In this document: positions 21,463 to 30,255 of the stretch, piece after piece
Numbering within the stretch: position 1 is the stretch's first letter
Layout: each line of letters opens with the position of its first letter
Origin: an uncultured Clostridia bacterium
GTDB lineage: Bacteria; Bacillota; Clostridia; Lachnospirales; UBA5962
Assembly: GCA_946481295.1 (NCBI GenBank)
Contig: CAMLLW010000010.1
Coordinates: forward strand, 1-43,105
DNA length: 43,105 bases
Direction: 5' to 3'
The notes under the pieces: model-generated
Told to the model about the DNA's origin: nothing
What the model saw: only the letters and a program-made list of their open reading frames with translations
Databases searched by the model: none
Position numbers and translations under genes: made by a program

Positions 21463-22641
21463 ATGACAGAACAAGAATTCTTAGATACATATTATGTAGA
21501 AAGAAAACATAGTGATAGTTTAAAATGGAATGAACTAGCAAGTGATGATCTAATACCAATGTGGATAGCTGATATGGATTTTAAATCTCCTTATGAGATT
21601 TCAGATGCAATAGATAAAAGATTAGAACATGGTGTTTTTGGTTATCCTATTATTCTTAATTCTTACTATGAGTCATTAATACGATGGGAAAAAAATCAAA
21701 ATAATTATGAATTAAAAAAAGAATATATAAGAATATCCCCTAGTGTTGTAACTTCTATTTGTTGGTTAATAAACTGTTTTACAAAAAAACATGACAGCAT
21801 AATAATTCTAACTCCTGTATACTCTCCATTCTCAAATAGTATAAATGATAATGGTCGAAATCTTATTACTGTAGATTTAAACTATAAAGAAGGTATTTAT
21901 ACTATAGATTTTGAAGAATTCGAAAAAAATATCATAGAAAATAATGTTAAAATGTTTATATTATGCTCACCACACAATCCTATCGGTAGAGTTTGGCATG
22001 AAGAAGAATTAGAAAATCTATTAAGTATATGTCAAAAACATAATGTTTTAGTTATATCTGATGAAATACATAAAGACCTAATACGTCCAGATCTTAAACA
22101 CATACCTTCAGCAATTATTAATAATAAGAAATATGTTAATAATATAATAACATTAAGTTCAGCGTCAAAAACATTTAATATCCCAATATTTAATACATCA
22201 AATGTAATAATAGAAAATGATACACTTAGAGAAAGTTACGATAAATATATAAATACAATATATAAAGCTTACCATAATCAATTTGGTATTATTGCACATG
22301 AAACAGTTTATAATAATGGATTACAGTGGAGAAATGATTTATTAAAAGTTGTACATAGCAATTATAATTATATAAAAGAAACTCTTACATCACTATACCC
22401 TAAAATTTTTATTTCTCCTATGGAAGGTACTTATTTACTATGGATGAATTTACGTGAATATGTAGATTTAGAAAATATACAATCATTTATCCAAGATAAG
22501 TGTAAATTAGCTGTATGCTATGGAGAAACATTTGGTTCAAATTGGAAAGGTTTTATTAGAATGAATATGGCAACTCATCCAAAAATTATAAAAGAAGCAA
22601 CTCAAAATATTATAAATAATTTAAATAAACTTAATAATTAA
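21463..22641 (+). CDS. PatB/MalY-type PLP-dependent C-S lyase (cystathionine beta-lyase)
   Basis: This 392-residue fold-type I PLP enzyme has PMWIADMDFKSP near residue 32, CSPHNPIGRVW (168-178), the PLP-binding Asp in ISDEIHKDL (D200), and the Schiff-base Lys in SSASKTFN (K236). These are characteristic of the MalY/PatB group, which cleaves cystathionine or cysteine with release of pyruvate, ammonia and a thiol. E. coli MalY also acts as a regulator. The family is often loosely called aminotransferase. GGAGTGA lies before the ATG, and the gene stands alone with its own terminator. The exact substrate is not shown by sequence. Confidence 0.9.
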   Translation: MTEQEFLDTYYVERKHSDSLKWNELASDDLIPMWIADMDFKSPYEISDAIDKRLEHGVFGYPIILNSYYESLIRWEKNQNNYELKKEYIRISPSVVTSICWLINCFTKKHDSIIILTPVYSPFSNSINDNGRNLITVDLNYKEGIYTIDFEEFEKNIIENNVKMFILCSPHNPIGRVWHEEELENLLSICQKHNVLVISDEIHKDLIRPDLKHIPSAIINNKKYVNNIITLSSASKTFNIPIFNTSNVIIENDTLRESYDKYINTIYKAYHNQFGIIAHETVYNNGLQWRNDLLKVVHSNYNYIKETLTSLYPKIFISPMEGTYLLWMNLREYVDLENIQSFIQDKCKLAVCYGETFGSNWKGFIRMNMATHPKIIKEATQNIINNLNKLNN

Positions 22642-22646
22642 TACAT

Positions 22647-22696
22647 AAAAAATTGTCATAAATTATAAATTAAATTTTATTTTTATGACAATTTTT
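22647..22696. terminator. Terminator after the PatB-like gene
   Basis: Arms AAAATTGTCATA and TATGACAATTTT enclose an AT-rich loop, with T run on the plus strand. It lies a few bases after the stop. Confidence 0.75.
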
Positions 22697-22743
22697 GTGT
22701 TTCATTATATTTTATAAAATAATTAATGTATGTAATGTTTTTG

Positions 22744-22790
22744 TTGACATTCTTTATGGATCTAATTATAATAACCGTTAGTATACTAAC
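22744..22790 (+). promoter_or_regulatory. marR promoter with palindromic operator
   Basis: TTGACA (22744-22749), a 17-base spacer and TATAAT (22767-22772) form a consensus promoter. A perfect 14-bp palindrome, GTTAGTATACTAAC, sits at 22777-22790 over the expected transcription start. It is a good candidate for autorepression by the MarR protein. Confidence 0.8.
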
Positions 22791-22870
22791 AATTTATATT
22801 TTATATTTAGCTTATATTTAAATTTTAATTAAAGTTTTTGTATTTATATAGAAACTTAAGGCGGGGTATT

Positions 22871-23314
22871 ATGAATACAAATGATAAAATTGGATTCCAA
22901 TTGCGTAAAATAGTTATTTTGATTAACAGATATATAGAAAAAGAAAATCAAAGAACTGGTTTAACAAATATACAAGGTCTACAGGCAGGTACTTTAACTT
23001 ACTTACATGAAAATTCAGATAGGGATATATTTCAAAGAGATATAGAAAAAGCTCTTTCTATTCGACGTTCTACAGCAAGTAATCTTTTACATAGAATGGA
23101 AAAAAACGGATATATAACAAGAACCTTTGTAGATTATGATGCACGATTACGCAAAATAGATCTTACAGAAAAAGCAATGCAAAATAAAATTAAATTTTTT
23201 AAATTAGCTGATAATTTAGAAGATATACTTAAAAAAGATTTAAAAGAAGAAGACTTAAATAACTTTTTAACTACAATAAAAAAAATGAAACGTAATTTAG
23301 AAGATAAATTGTAA
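22871..23314 (+). CDS. MarR family transcriptional regulator
   Basis: This encodes 147 residues from the ATG at 22871, which has AAGGCGGGG five bases upstream. The frame is open to 22838 but without a sensible start. The winged helix-turn-helix spans LQAGTLTYLHENSDRDIFQRDIEKALSIRRSTASNLLHRMEKNGYITR, followed by the wing (DYDARLRKIDLTEKA). MarR proteins bind palindromes as dimers and release them on sensing small molecules. The perfect palindrome at its own promoter and a second at the downstream ABC genes' promoter strongly suggest it represses both. The inducer is unknown; drugs or host compounds are usual for such pairs. Confidence 0.9.
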   Translation: MNTNDKIGFQLRKIVILINRYIEKENQRTGLTNIQGLQAGTLTYLHENSDRDIFQRDIEKALSIRRSTASNLLHRMEKNGYITRTFVDYDARLRKIDLTEKAMQNKIKFFKLADNLEDILKKDLKEEDLNNFLTTIKKMKRNLEDKL

Positions 23315-23355
23315 AGTTAAATCACTTTAATAAATTTATTTTTTGTCTGAATTTA

Positions 23356-23385
23356 TTGTTAGCATGCTAACTGTATGTATACAAT
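23356..23385 (+). promoter_or_regulatory. Promoter and operator of the ABC exporter genes
   Basis: TTGTTA (23356-23361) is followed by TATACA (23378-23383, spacer 16) or TACAAT (23380-23385, spacer 18). The perfect palindrome GTTAGCATGCTAAC (23358-23371) covers the -35 box and shares the GTTAG..CTAAC half-sites of the marR operator. A degenerate third copy, GTTAGTATATCAAT, lies at 23452-23465. Confidence 0.7.
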
Positions 23386-23484
23386 TCTGACTTTACTTGT
23401 ACTAATTTCCTATTTATTGAATTTTTAAACAAGTACATCTTTGATATTATCGTTAGTATATCAATCAACTTAAGGAGGAGTAAG

Positions 23485-25245
23485 ATGTTTAAATTATTAA
23501 AAAGAATGCATAAACGAGAATTTGCCCTATCTCTACTCATTATAGTATTCGTAATTATACAAGTATTTTTTGACTTACAAATACCACAAGCAATGAGTGA
23601 CTTAACAGCAGTCCTACAACAATCAAATAATACAACTCTCTCAGCTATTAAAACGCCTAGTATTTTAATGATAGTATATACTTTAGGTAGTTGTATTGCT
23701 TCTGTAGTTGTTGGATATTTATCAGCTGTAGTATCAGCAAGTTTATCTGCAGGTATTAGAGGTGATTTATTTAGTAAAGTTCAACATTTTTCCTTAAAGG
23801 AATTAAATAAATTCTCTACAGCAAGCTTAATAACTAGAACAACTAATGATATTACTCAAATACAAAATTTAGTTGCAATGTCATTACAAGTAATGATTAA
23901 AGCCCCTGTAATGGCAATATGGTCAATATCTAAAATTGCACATAAAAATTCTACATGGACATTTTCTACAAGTATAGCAGTAATTATATTAATTATTTTA
24001 ATTGTATCAGTACTTGCTCTTACATCACCTAGATTTAGAATTATTCAATCTTTAACAGATAAATTAAATAATATTGTTAGAGAAAATCTTACTGGTTTAA
24101 GAGTTGTAAGAGCTTATAATGCAGAAGAATATCAAACAGAAAAATTTAATGAAATAATTAATAATCTTACAAATACACATATATTTGTTGGACGTATCAT
24201 GTCTCTACTACAACCTAGTACAAATTTTATTTTAAATATTTTAACATTATCAGTGTATTGGATAGGAACATTTTTAATAAGTAAAAATGGTAATGTTGAA
24301 ATTAGAATAAATATTTTTAGTGATATGGTTGTATTTTCTTCTTATGCTGTTCAAATTATTGCTGCATTTATGATGCTAACATTTACTCTTATTTTGTTAC
24401 CTAGAGCTAGGGTTTCTGCTTTAAGGGTTAATGAAGTTTTAGATACAGAACTTTCTATAGTAGATGGAAATTTAGATTCATCAGTAAATGAATCTGGTAC
24501 TGTTGAATTTAAAAATGTTACTTTTAGATATCAAGATTCTGCAGAACCTGTATTAAAAAATATAAATTTCAAAGCTAATAAAGGTGATACTGTAGCAATT
24601 ATAGGTTCTACTGGTAGTGGTAAAAGTACAATAATAAATTTAATTTCTAGATTATATGATGTACAACAAGGTGAAGTACTTGTAAATGGATTAAATGTTA
24701 AAGATTATAGTTTAGAAAATTTAAATAATAAAGTATCTTATATATCACAAAAACCTATATTATTTAGTGGAACTATAAAATCAAATATAGAATTTGGTAA
24801 TAACGATAATTTAACAGATGATGATATTTATAATGCATTAGAAATTGCACAAGCTATAGACTTTGTTAAAGAAACTGAAGATAAATTAGATACTAAAATC
24901 GCAGAAGGTGGTACTAACTTCTCTGGAGGTCAAAAACAAAGAATCTCTATTGCAAGAGCTATTGCAAGAAAACCTGAAATTATGCTTTTTGATGATTCTT
25001 TTTCAGCTTTAGACTACAAAACTGATAAAAAACTTAGAAAAGAATTAGATAATAGATTATCAGATACTACTAGAATTATTGTTGCGCAAAGAGTTAGTAC
25101 AATTATAGACGCAGATTTAATTTTAGTTATCAATGAAGGTGAAATTGTGGGAAGAGGAACACATAAAGAACTTCTAAAATCTAACTCTGTATATCGTGAA
25201 ATTGCATATTCTCAATTATCAAAGGAGGAGTTAGAAAATGAGTAA
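23485..25245 (+). CDS. ABC exporter half-transporter, degenerate-site subunit
   Basis: These 586 residues have six N-terminal membrane helices (type I exporter fold) and a nucleotide-binding domain with Walker A GSTGSGKST, signature FSGGQKQRISIARAI and Walker B IMLFDDSFSALD. The residue after the Walker B Asp is Asp rather than the catalytic Glu. This marks the degenerate ATP site of heterodimeric exporters such as TM287/288, LmrCD and BmrCD. It overlaps the partner gene by 8 bases. AAGGAGGAG lies upstream. With the MarR regulator it forms a likely multidrug or antimicrobial-compound efflux system; the substrate is not predictable. Confidence 0.92.
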   Translation: MFKLLKRMHKREFALSLLIIVFVIIQVFFDLQIPQAMSDLTAVLQQSNNTTLSAIKTPSILMIVYTLGSCIASVVVGYLSAVVSASLSAGIRGDLFSKVQHFSLKELNKFSTASLITRTTNDITQIQNLVAMSLQVMIKAPVMAIWSISKIAHKNSTWTFSTSIAVIILIILIVSVLALTSPRFRIIQSLTDKLNNIVRENLTGLRVVRAYNAEEYQTEKFNEIINNLTNTHIFVGRIMSLLQPSTNFILNILTLSVYWIGTFLISKNGNVEIRINIFSDMVVFSSYAVQIIAAFMMLTFTLILLPRARVSALRVNEVLDTELSIVDGNLDSSVNESGTVEFKNVTFRYQDSAEPVLKNINFKANKGDTVAIIGSTGSGKSTIINLISRLYDVQQGEVLVNGLNVKDYSLENLNNKVSYISQKPILFSGTIKSNIEFGNNDNLTDDDIYNALEIAQAIDFVKETEDKLDTKIAEGGTNFSGGQKQRISIARAIARKPEIMLFDDSFSALDYKTDKKLRKELDNRLSDTTRIIVAQRVSTIIDADLILVINEGEIVGRGTHKELLKSNSVYREIAYSQLSKEELENE

Positions 25246-27010
25246 TGTAAAAACTTCTAAAATGGATAATAACACAAAAAAGAGTCCTGCTAGTAAATTA
25301 ATAAATTATTCTAAAAATTATCTACCTTACTTTGTTATAGCATTTATCTTTGCATTTTTAGGAAGTTTACTTACTATTATTGGTCCAAATAAATTAAGTG
25401 AAATAACTGATATTATTACAAGTGGATTAAATTCTTCCATAGATACAGATGCTGTAGTTAAAATAGCTATATCACTAGTTATACTATATACTTTTGGTTT
25501 TATATTCACATATACTCAAGGTATAATTTTAAACTACACAGCTCAAAGAGTAGTTTCTAATTTACGTCGAGATGTAACTAAAAAAATAAATAAACTTCCA
25601 CTAAGATATTTTGATTCTCACAATCATGGAGATACATTAAGTAGAGTTACAAATGATATAGATACAATTGGTCAATCTTTATCTCAAAGTACTAGTGTTT
25701 TTATAGCTGCATCAACATTAGTAATTGCAACAATTATTATGATGTTTATTTCAAATTGGATATTAGCTTTAACATCAATTATTTGTTCAGTATTAGGATT
25801 TTTTGCAGTATTAAAAATAATGGGAAACTCACAAATTTACTTTATTCAACAACAAAGAGCAATTGCTAAAATAAATGATTTTATAGAAGAAACTTATTCT
25901 GGCGAAATTATAATAAAAACAAATAATGCAAATAAAAAATCTATAGAAGAATTCCATGAATTAAATATGGAATATTATAATAACAATTGGAAATCTCAAT
26001 TTTTAGCTAGTATTATGCAACCTCTTATGCTATTTGTAGGTAACTTTGGTTATGTAGCTGTATGTATAGTTGGTTCAATATTAGTTATACAACATAGTAT
26101 TTCTTTTGGAATTGTTGTTGCCTTTATGATCTATATTAGATTATTTACACAACCTTTATCTCAAATATCTCAAGCTTTTGCTACACTACAACCTGCAATG
26201 GCTGCAAGCGATAGAATATTTGAATTTTTAGAAGAAAAAGAATTATCTGACGAATCAAATAAAACTAACAATTTTGAAAATATAAAATATGATGTAGAAT
26301 TTTCTCATATATCCTTTGGATATAACGAAGAATTAATTATTAAAGATTTCTCTGTTTCTGCTAAAGAAGGTCAAAAAATAGCTATTGTAGGTCCAACAGG
26401 AGCTGGTAAAAGTACATTAGTTAATCTGTTAATGAAATTTTATGAAGTTAATTTAGGAGAAATTAAAATAGGAGATATTCCTATATCATCTGTAACACGT
26501 GAAGAAGTTCATAAACAATTTTGTATGGTTCTACAAGATACATGGTTATTTGAAGGTACTATCTATGAAAATATAGTTTATAATAAAGAAAATGTTCCTT
26601 TAGATCATGTTATAGAAATATGTAAAAAAATAGGTATTCACCATTTTATTATGACTTTAGAAGATGGATATAACGCAATATTAGATGATAGTGTCAGTTT
26701 ATCAGCTGGTCAAAAACAACTTATTACAATAGCAAGAGCATTAATTAAAGACTCACCTATGCTTATTTTAGATGAAGCAACAAGTTCTGTAGATACTAGA
26801 ACAGAAGAACTTATTCAAAATGCTATGGATACATTAATGGTAAATCGTACATCATTTGTTATTGCACATAGATTATCAACTATTAAAAATTCAGATTTGA
26901 TTTTAGTGTTAAAAGATGGTAATATTATTGAAAGTGGTACACATGACGAGCTAATTGCTCAAAAAAGTTTTTATGCTGATCTTTACAATAGTCAATTTGA
27001 AGAATTATAA
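25238..27010 (+). CDS. ABC exporter half-transporter, catalytic-site subunit
   Basis: These 590 residues have a six-helix membrane domain (NYLPYFVIAFIFAFLGSLLTIIG first) with the intracellular RYFDSHNHGDTLSRVTNDIDTI motif of type I exporters. The nucleotide-binding domain has Walker A GPTGAGKST, signature LSAGQKQLITIARAL and Walker B LILDEATSSVD with the catalytic Glu. It is paired with the preceding subunit, which lacks that Glu, so the two should form an asymmetric heterodimer. AAGGAGGAG lies within the end of the upstream gene (translational coupling), and a terminator follows. Confidence 0.92.
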   Translation: MSNVKTSKMDNNTKKSPASKLINYSKNYLPYFVIAFIFAFLGSLLTIIGPNKLSEITDIITSGLNSSIDTDAVVKIAISLVILYTFGFIFTYTQGIILNYTAQRVVSNLRRDVTKKINKLPLRYFDSHNHGDTLSRVTNDIDTIGQSLSQSTSVFIAASTLVIATIIMMFISNWILALTSIICSVLGFFAVLKIMGNSQIYFIQQQRAIAKINDFIEETYSGEIIIKTNNANKKSIEEFHELNMEYYNNNWKSQFLASIMQPLMLFVGNFGYVAVCIVGSILVIQHSISFGIVVAFMIYIRLFTQPLSQISQAFATLQPAMAASDRIFEFLEEKELSDESNKTNNFENIKYDVEFSHISFGYNEELIIKDFSVSAKEGQKIAIVGPTGAGKSTLVNLLMKFYEVNLGEIKIGDIPISSVTREEVHKQFCMVLQDTWLFEGTIYENIVYNKENVPLDHVIEICKKIGIHHFIMTLEDGYNAILDDSVSLSAGQKQLITIARALIKDSPMLILDEATSSVDTRTEELIQNAMDTLMVNRTSFVIAHRLSTIKNSDLILVLKDGNIIESGTHDELIAQKSFYADLYNSQFEEL

Positions 27011-27022
27011 AAAACAAACTAT

Positions 27023-27057
27023 AAAAAGAGTAAAGTTTATTAAATTTTACTCTTTTT
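27023..27057 (+). terminator. Terminator of the MarR-ABC operon
   Basis: Arms AAAAAGAGTAAA and TTTACTCTTTTT enclose an 11-base loop, 13 bases after the last ABC gene. Confidence 0.85.
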
Positions 27058-27212
27058 GTGTTTATATTTTAAAATATAATATTAATTTTATTTTAGTTAA
27101 TTACAATTTAACTTCAAAGTTTAATATTTAAAATATAATTTGAAAATAAATAAAAATTTTCACAAGTTTAAACTAAATTAACAATAATAATAAAATTTTT
27201 CTTTTATTTTCC

Positions 27213-27240
27213 TTGATCAAGTATAATTTTATGATAAAAT
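27213..27240 (+). promoter_or_regulatory. Promoter of the recombinase gene
   Basis: TTGATC (27213-27218), a 16-base spacer and TAAAAT (27235-27240) lie 46 bases before the ATG. Confidence 0.5.
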
Positions 27241-27285
27241 AAATAACTATAAAATAAATATAAATTTAGGTAAAGGGGTGCAAAT

Positions 27286-28353
27286 ATGTCTTACTCTTAT
27301 AGTGATGAAGTAGATGCTAAAAAAATATTATTACTTAATAAAAATCTTAATGAGCTCCCTAAATTTTTAAAAGAGTTTTTTGGAGGTATTGCTATAAATA
27401 TTTCTACAAATACAAGATTAGCATATTCTTATGATTTGAAAAATTTTTTTAATTATTTAATTAAAAATGAACCTGATTTTGATTTTTTATCAATAAATTC
27501 ATTTTCTTTAAATGATTTATCTAAAGTTAATGTAGATCACATAGAAAATTTTTTAAATTATATAACATATTATGAAAAAGAAGATAATAATGGTATTAAA
27601 CATAGATATAAAAATCTTGAAAAAGCTAAGTCAAGAAAATTATCTTCAATACGAAGGATGTTTTTATATTTTAATAAAAAAAGAAAATTATCGTATAATC
27701 CTGCAAATTTTGTAGATAATCCTAAAATACATGAAAAAGTAATAGTACGCTTAGATGTAAAAGAAATATCTAATCTTTTAGACGAAGTATCTAGTGGTAG
27801 TAAATTAACTGAAAGGCAAAGAAACTATCATAATTATACAAAAAATAGAGATTTAGCTATAATAACTTTATTATTAGGAACAGGTATACGTGTTTCTGAA
27901 TGTGTTGGAATAGGTATATCAGATATAGATTTTTATAATAATAGCATTAATATAATAAGAAAAGGAGGAAATGAATCAATAATTTATTTTGGAGAAGAAG
28001 TAAAAAATGCATTAGAAATATACTATAATGAAAGAATAGAAAAATCACCTAATCCTGGGCATGAAGAAGCTTTCTTTTTATCTATGCAAAATAGACGTAT
28101 AACTCCTAGAACAATTCAAAAACTAGTAAAAAAATATGCATCTTTAGTAACAAAATTTAAAAAAATATCTCCACATAAATTACGTAGCACATATGGAACT
28201 AATTTATACAAAGAAACTCAGGATATATATTTAGTTGCAACTGTATTAGGTCACAAAAATGTAAATACAACAAAAAAATATTATGCTGCAATAGATGAAG
28301 ATAGAAAAAAATCTGCTATAAATTATATAAAATTAAAAAATAATGAAAATTAA
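27286..28353 (+). CDS. Tyrosine recombinase, XerS-like
   Basis: These 355 residues have a core-binding N-domain and a C-terminal catalytic domain containing all active-site residues: R202 (GTGIRVSE), K226 (IRKGG), H297 and R300 (PHKLRSTYG), H323 (LGHKNV) and the nucleophile Y332 (TTKKYYAAI). The length and the sequence NRDLAIITLLLGTGIRVSE...IRKGGNESI resemble XerS of streptococci and lactococci, a single-recombinase chromosome dimer resolution enzyme, more than the usual 300-residue XerC/XerD. It has its own promoter and GGGGTG RBS, and no mobile element is visible around it. A housekeeping role at a dif-type site is likely, but other integrase roles remain possible. Confidence 0.85.
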   Translation: MSYSYSDEVDAKKILLLNKNLNELPKFLKEFFGGIAINISTNTRLAYSYDLKNFFNYLIKNEPDFDFLSINSFSLNDLSKVNVDHIENFLNYITYYEKEDNNGIKHRYKNLEKAKSRKLSSIRRMFLYFNKKRKLSYNPANFVDNPKIHEKVIVRLDVKEISNLLDEVSSGSKLTERQRNYHNYTKNRDLAIITLLLGTGIRVSECVGIGISDIDFYNNSINIIRKGGNESIIYFGEEVKNALEIYYNERIEKSPNPGHEEAFFLSMQNRRITPRTIQKLVKKYASLVTKFKKISPHKLRSTYGTNLYKETQDIYLVATVLGHKNVNTTKKYYAAIDEDRKKSAINYIKLKNNEN

Positions 28354-28361
28354 TATAACAA

Positions 28362-28391
28362 AAAAGGGATATCATTTACGATAACCCTTTT
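28362..28391. terminator. Terminator between the recombinase gene and tRNA-Gly
   Basis: The stem AAAAGGGATATC / GATAACCCTTTT has one mismatch and a short loop. The T run on the minus side ends the tRNA transcript, and T4 on the plus side ends the recombinase transcript. Confidence 0.7.
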
Positions 28392-28396
28392 AAATA

Positions 28397-28467
28397 AGCG
28401 GATGATGGGAATCGAACCCACGTGATCAGCTTGGAAGGCTGAAGTTCTACCATTAAACTACATCCGC
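28397..28467 (-). tRNA. tRNA-Gly (anticodon UCC)
   Basis: The 71-nt cloverleaf on the minus strand starts GCGGATG and its acceptor pairs with CATCCGC. The D arm is GTAGTTTAATGGTAGAAC, the anticodon loop is CTTCCAA (anticodon TCC) between TCAGC and GCTGA, and the T loop is GTGGGTTCGATTCCCAT. Discriminator U. CCA is not encoded. It stands alone with its own promoter and terminator. Confidence 0.97.
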
Positions 28468-28497
28468 AAATATTTGCATTTCCTATCAACAAAATAT

Positions 28498-28526
28498 ATT
28501 ATAGTATATATTATTTATATTGTCAA
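28498..28526 (-). promoter_or_regulatory. Promoter of tRNA-Gly
   Basis: A perfect TTGACA (28521-28526), a 17-base spacer and perfect TATAAT (28498-28503) on the minus strand, about 30 bases upstream of the tRNA. Confidence 0.88.
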
Positions 28527-28546
28527 CACTTTTTTTAAAAAAATAA

Positions 28547-28584
28547 AAAAACTACTTTAAATTTTCAGACTTTAAGTAGTTTTT
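28547..28584 (-). terminator. Terminator of the 200-residue gene
   Basis: Arms AAAAACTACTTTAA and TTAAGTAGTTTTT around a 12-base loop, 18 bases after the stop at 28603. Confidence 0.75.
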
Positions 28585-28602
28585 ATTTTGTATTAAATTT
28601 AA

Positions 28603-29205
28603 TTATATTATTTCTATTGTTTTTAAAATTCCAAAAAATAATAATTCTAATTTTTCTTTATCTTTTTCTAAGCAATTAAAATTTATTATTAAAGGTTTAT
28701 CTTCTATTGATAATATAGATATTAAATTAAACATATTTATATCACCAGCTGGACTATAAAAGCTATAATAAGCAATAGTAGTATCTTCAACTTTAAAACT
28801 TGATTTTTCAATAATTTGTGCAGATTTATTTTCTAATAAATAAGCATCTTTCATTGCATCTCTAAATTCTATAACCATATCATCAGTTAATAATACATTT
28901 AAATAATTTAATCCTATATTGCATGTATTATTTTTATCTGTATATATAATATTAGGTCTTGCTTCACTAGGGTATTTTGCTTTTGCAATTTTATCTGGCA
29001 TTAATTTAAAATTCTTAGGTATATAGATTTTAAATTTATTAAGAAATTCTTCTTGTTTTATATCTAGATTTATTTTTTTTACTTTTAATTTTCCATCTTT
29101 TATTTCAGAAACAACTTCATTTATAATTTTTTCTCTTTCATTTTTTTGCTCTAAATTCTTAGCATACTCCAGCATATTTATAACTGAATTATTTTCTTTT
29201 TGCAT
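28603..29205 (-). CDS. Unrecognised 200-residue protein
   Basis: This is a complete gene: GGAGG seven bases before the ATG, a clear promoter and a terminator. I do not recognise a named family. The first 60 residues are charged and helical (EYAKNLEQKNEREKIINEVV). The rest looks alpha/beta, with FKIYIPKNFKLMPDKIAKAKYPSE followed by ARPNIIYTDKN and a later IAYYSFYSPAGDINMFNLIS. The 'K-YPSEARPNIIYT' segment looks like a conserved core of short Firmicute hypothetical proteins. There is no signal peptide or membrane helix. Its gene lies downstream of ribF but with its own promoter. Confidence 0.6.
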   Translation of the reverse strand: MQKENNSVINMLEYAKNLEQKNEREKIINEVVSEIKDGKLKVKKINLDIKQEEFLNKFKIYIPKNFKLMPDKIAKAKYPSEARPNIIYTDKNNTCNIGLNYLNVLLTDDMVIEFRDAMKDAYLLENKSAQIIEKSSFKVEDTTIAYYSFYSPAGDINMFNLISILSIEDKPLIINFNCLEKDKEKLELLFFGILKTIEII

Positions 29206-29243
29206 GAATAATCCTCCATTAAAATAAAAATTCCATCTTCCAT

Positions 29244-29272
29244 ATTATAATGATTTTTATAACATATGTAAA
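29244..29272 (-). promoter_or_regulatory. Promoter of the 200-residue gene
   Basis: TTTACA (29267-29272), a 17-base spacer and TATAAT (29244-29249) on the minus strand, about 40 bases before the ATG. Confidence 0.7.
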
Positions 29273-29312
29273 TATTTAAACTACATACATAGTATAATTA
29301 ATTAATCATATT

Positions 29313-30239
29313 TTATATACCTAATATTTTTTTAGCACTTATTACATCAAAATCAATTTGACTTTTTAAATCTTCTAGAGAATTAAATTTCTCCTCTCTC
29401 CTTAAAAAATCATAAAAATATACTACTATTTCTTCATTATATATATTTCTATTAAAGTTAAAAATAAATGTTTCTATATTGATATTATTATTATCATCTA
29501 TAGTAGGATTATTTCCTACACTTGTTATACTTTTATATAATTTTTTTTCATTAATTATATAAGTTTCTGTTATATATACTCCATTTATAGGTAATATTTT
29601 ATTTTGGCTTACAGATAAATTTGCTGTAGGAAATCCAATAGTTCTTCCTATTTTGTTACCAGATCTTACTACACCTTTTATAAAGTAGTCTTTAAATAAT
29701 AGATCTTTAACTTCTTTAAAATTACCATCAGAAATTAATTTTCTTATATTAGTAGAACTTATCTTATTATTATTATATATTTCATTTTCTACTATTATAA
29801 CCTCTATATTATAATCATTACAAATATTCTTTAATTTTTTTGTATTTCCTGACTTGTTTTTTCCAAAGCTAAATTCTTCACCTACTACAAGTACTTTACA
29901 ATTTAATTTATCTACTAAAATATTTTTAATAAACTCCTCTGGAGATAACTTAGAAAACTCTAAACTAAAAGGATATTCTATAAAAATATCTATACCAATT
30001 TGTTCAAATAAATATATTTTTTCTTCCTTTGAAAAAATATATTTTATATCTTCATTAAATAAAACTTTTCTAGTATGAGGAAAAAAAGATAAAACTACAC
30101 TTTTTAAATTATATTTATTCCTATAGTAATTCACAACATTTATTAATTTAGCATGTCCTATATGAAAACCATCAAAATTACCAATAGTAACTACAGTATT
30201 ATTTAATTGATTAATATTTTCATTATCTATATATTCCAT
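29313..30239 (-). CDS. ribF: Bifunctional riboflavin kinase/FAD synthetase
   Basis: This 308-residue RibF has an N-terminal nucleotidyltransferase domain with TIGNFDGFHIGHAKLI near residue 18, which adenylylates FMN. The C-terminal flavokinase domain has GRTIGFPTANLSV near residue 196, which phosphorylates riboflavin. The SSTNIRKLISDG segment lies between them. It makes FMN and FAD in the cytosol. AGGTGA lies 4 bases before the ATG, 16 bases after truB, at the end of the rimP-infB operon. No strong terminator is seen after it. The rpsO and pnp genes that often follow ribF are absent here. Confidence 0.95.
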   Translation of the reverse strand: MEYIDNENINQLNNTVVTIGNFDGFHIGHAKLINVVNYYRNKYNLKSVVLSFFPHTRKVLFNEDIKYIFSKEEKIYLFEQIGIDIFIEYPFSLEFSKLSPEEFIKNILVDKLNCKVLVVGEEFSFGKNKSGNTKKLKNICNDYNIEVIIVENEIYNNNKISSTNIRKLISDGNFKEVKDLLFKDYFIKGVVRSGNKIGRTIGFPTANLSVSQNKILPINGVYITETYIINEKKLYKSITSVGNNPTIDDNNNINIETFIFNFNRNIYNEEIVVYFYDFLRREEKFNSLEDLKSQIDFDVISAKKILGI

Positions 30240-30255
30240 AAAATCACCTATATCT

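Noticed and set aside
27180-27285. Possible XerS target (dif-SL-like) sequence just upstream of the recombinase gene
   Set aside because: TTTATTTTCCTTGATC resembles the right arm of the streptococcal site only loosely, the left arm does not match, and the area overlaps the putative promoter in AT-rich DNA.
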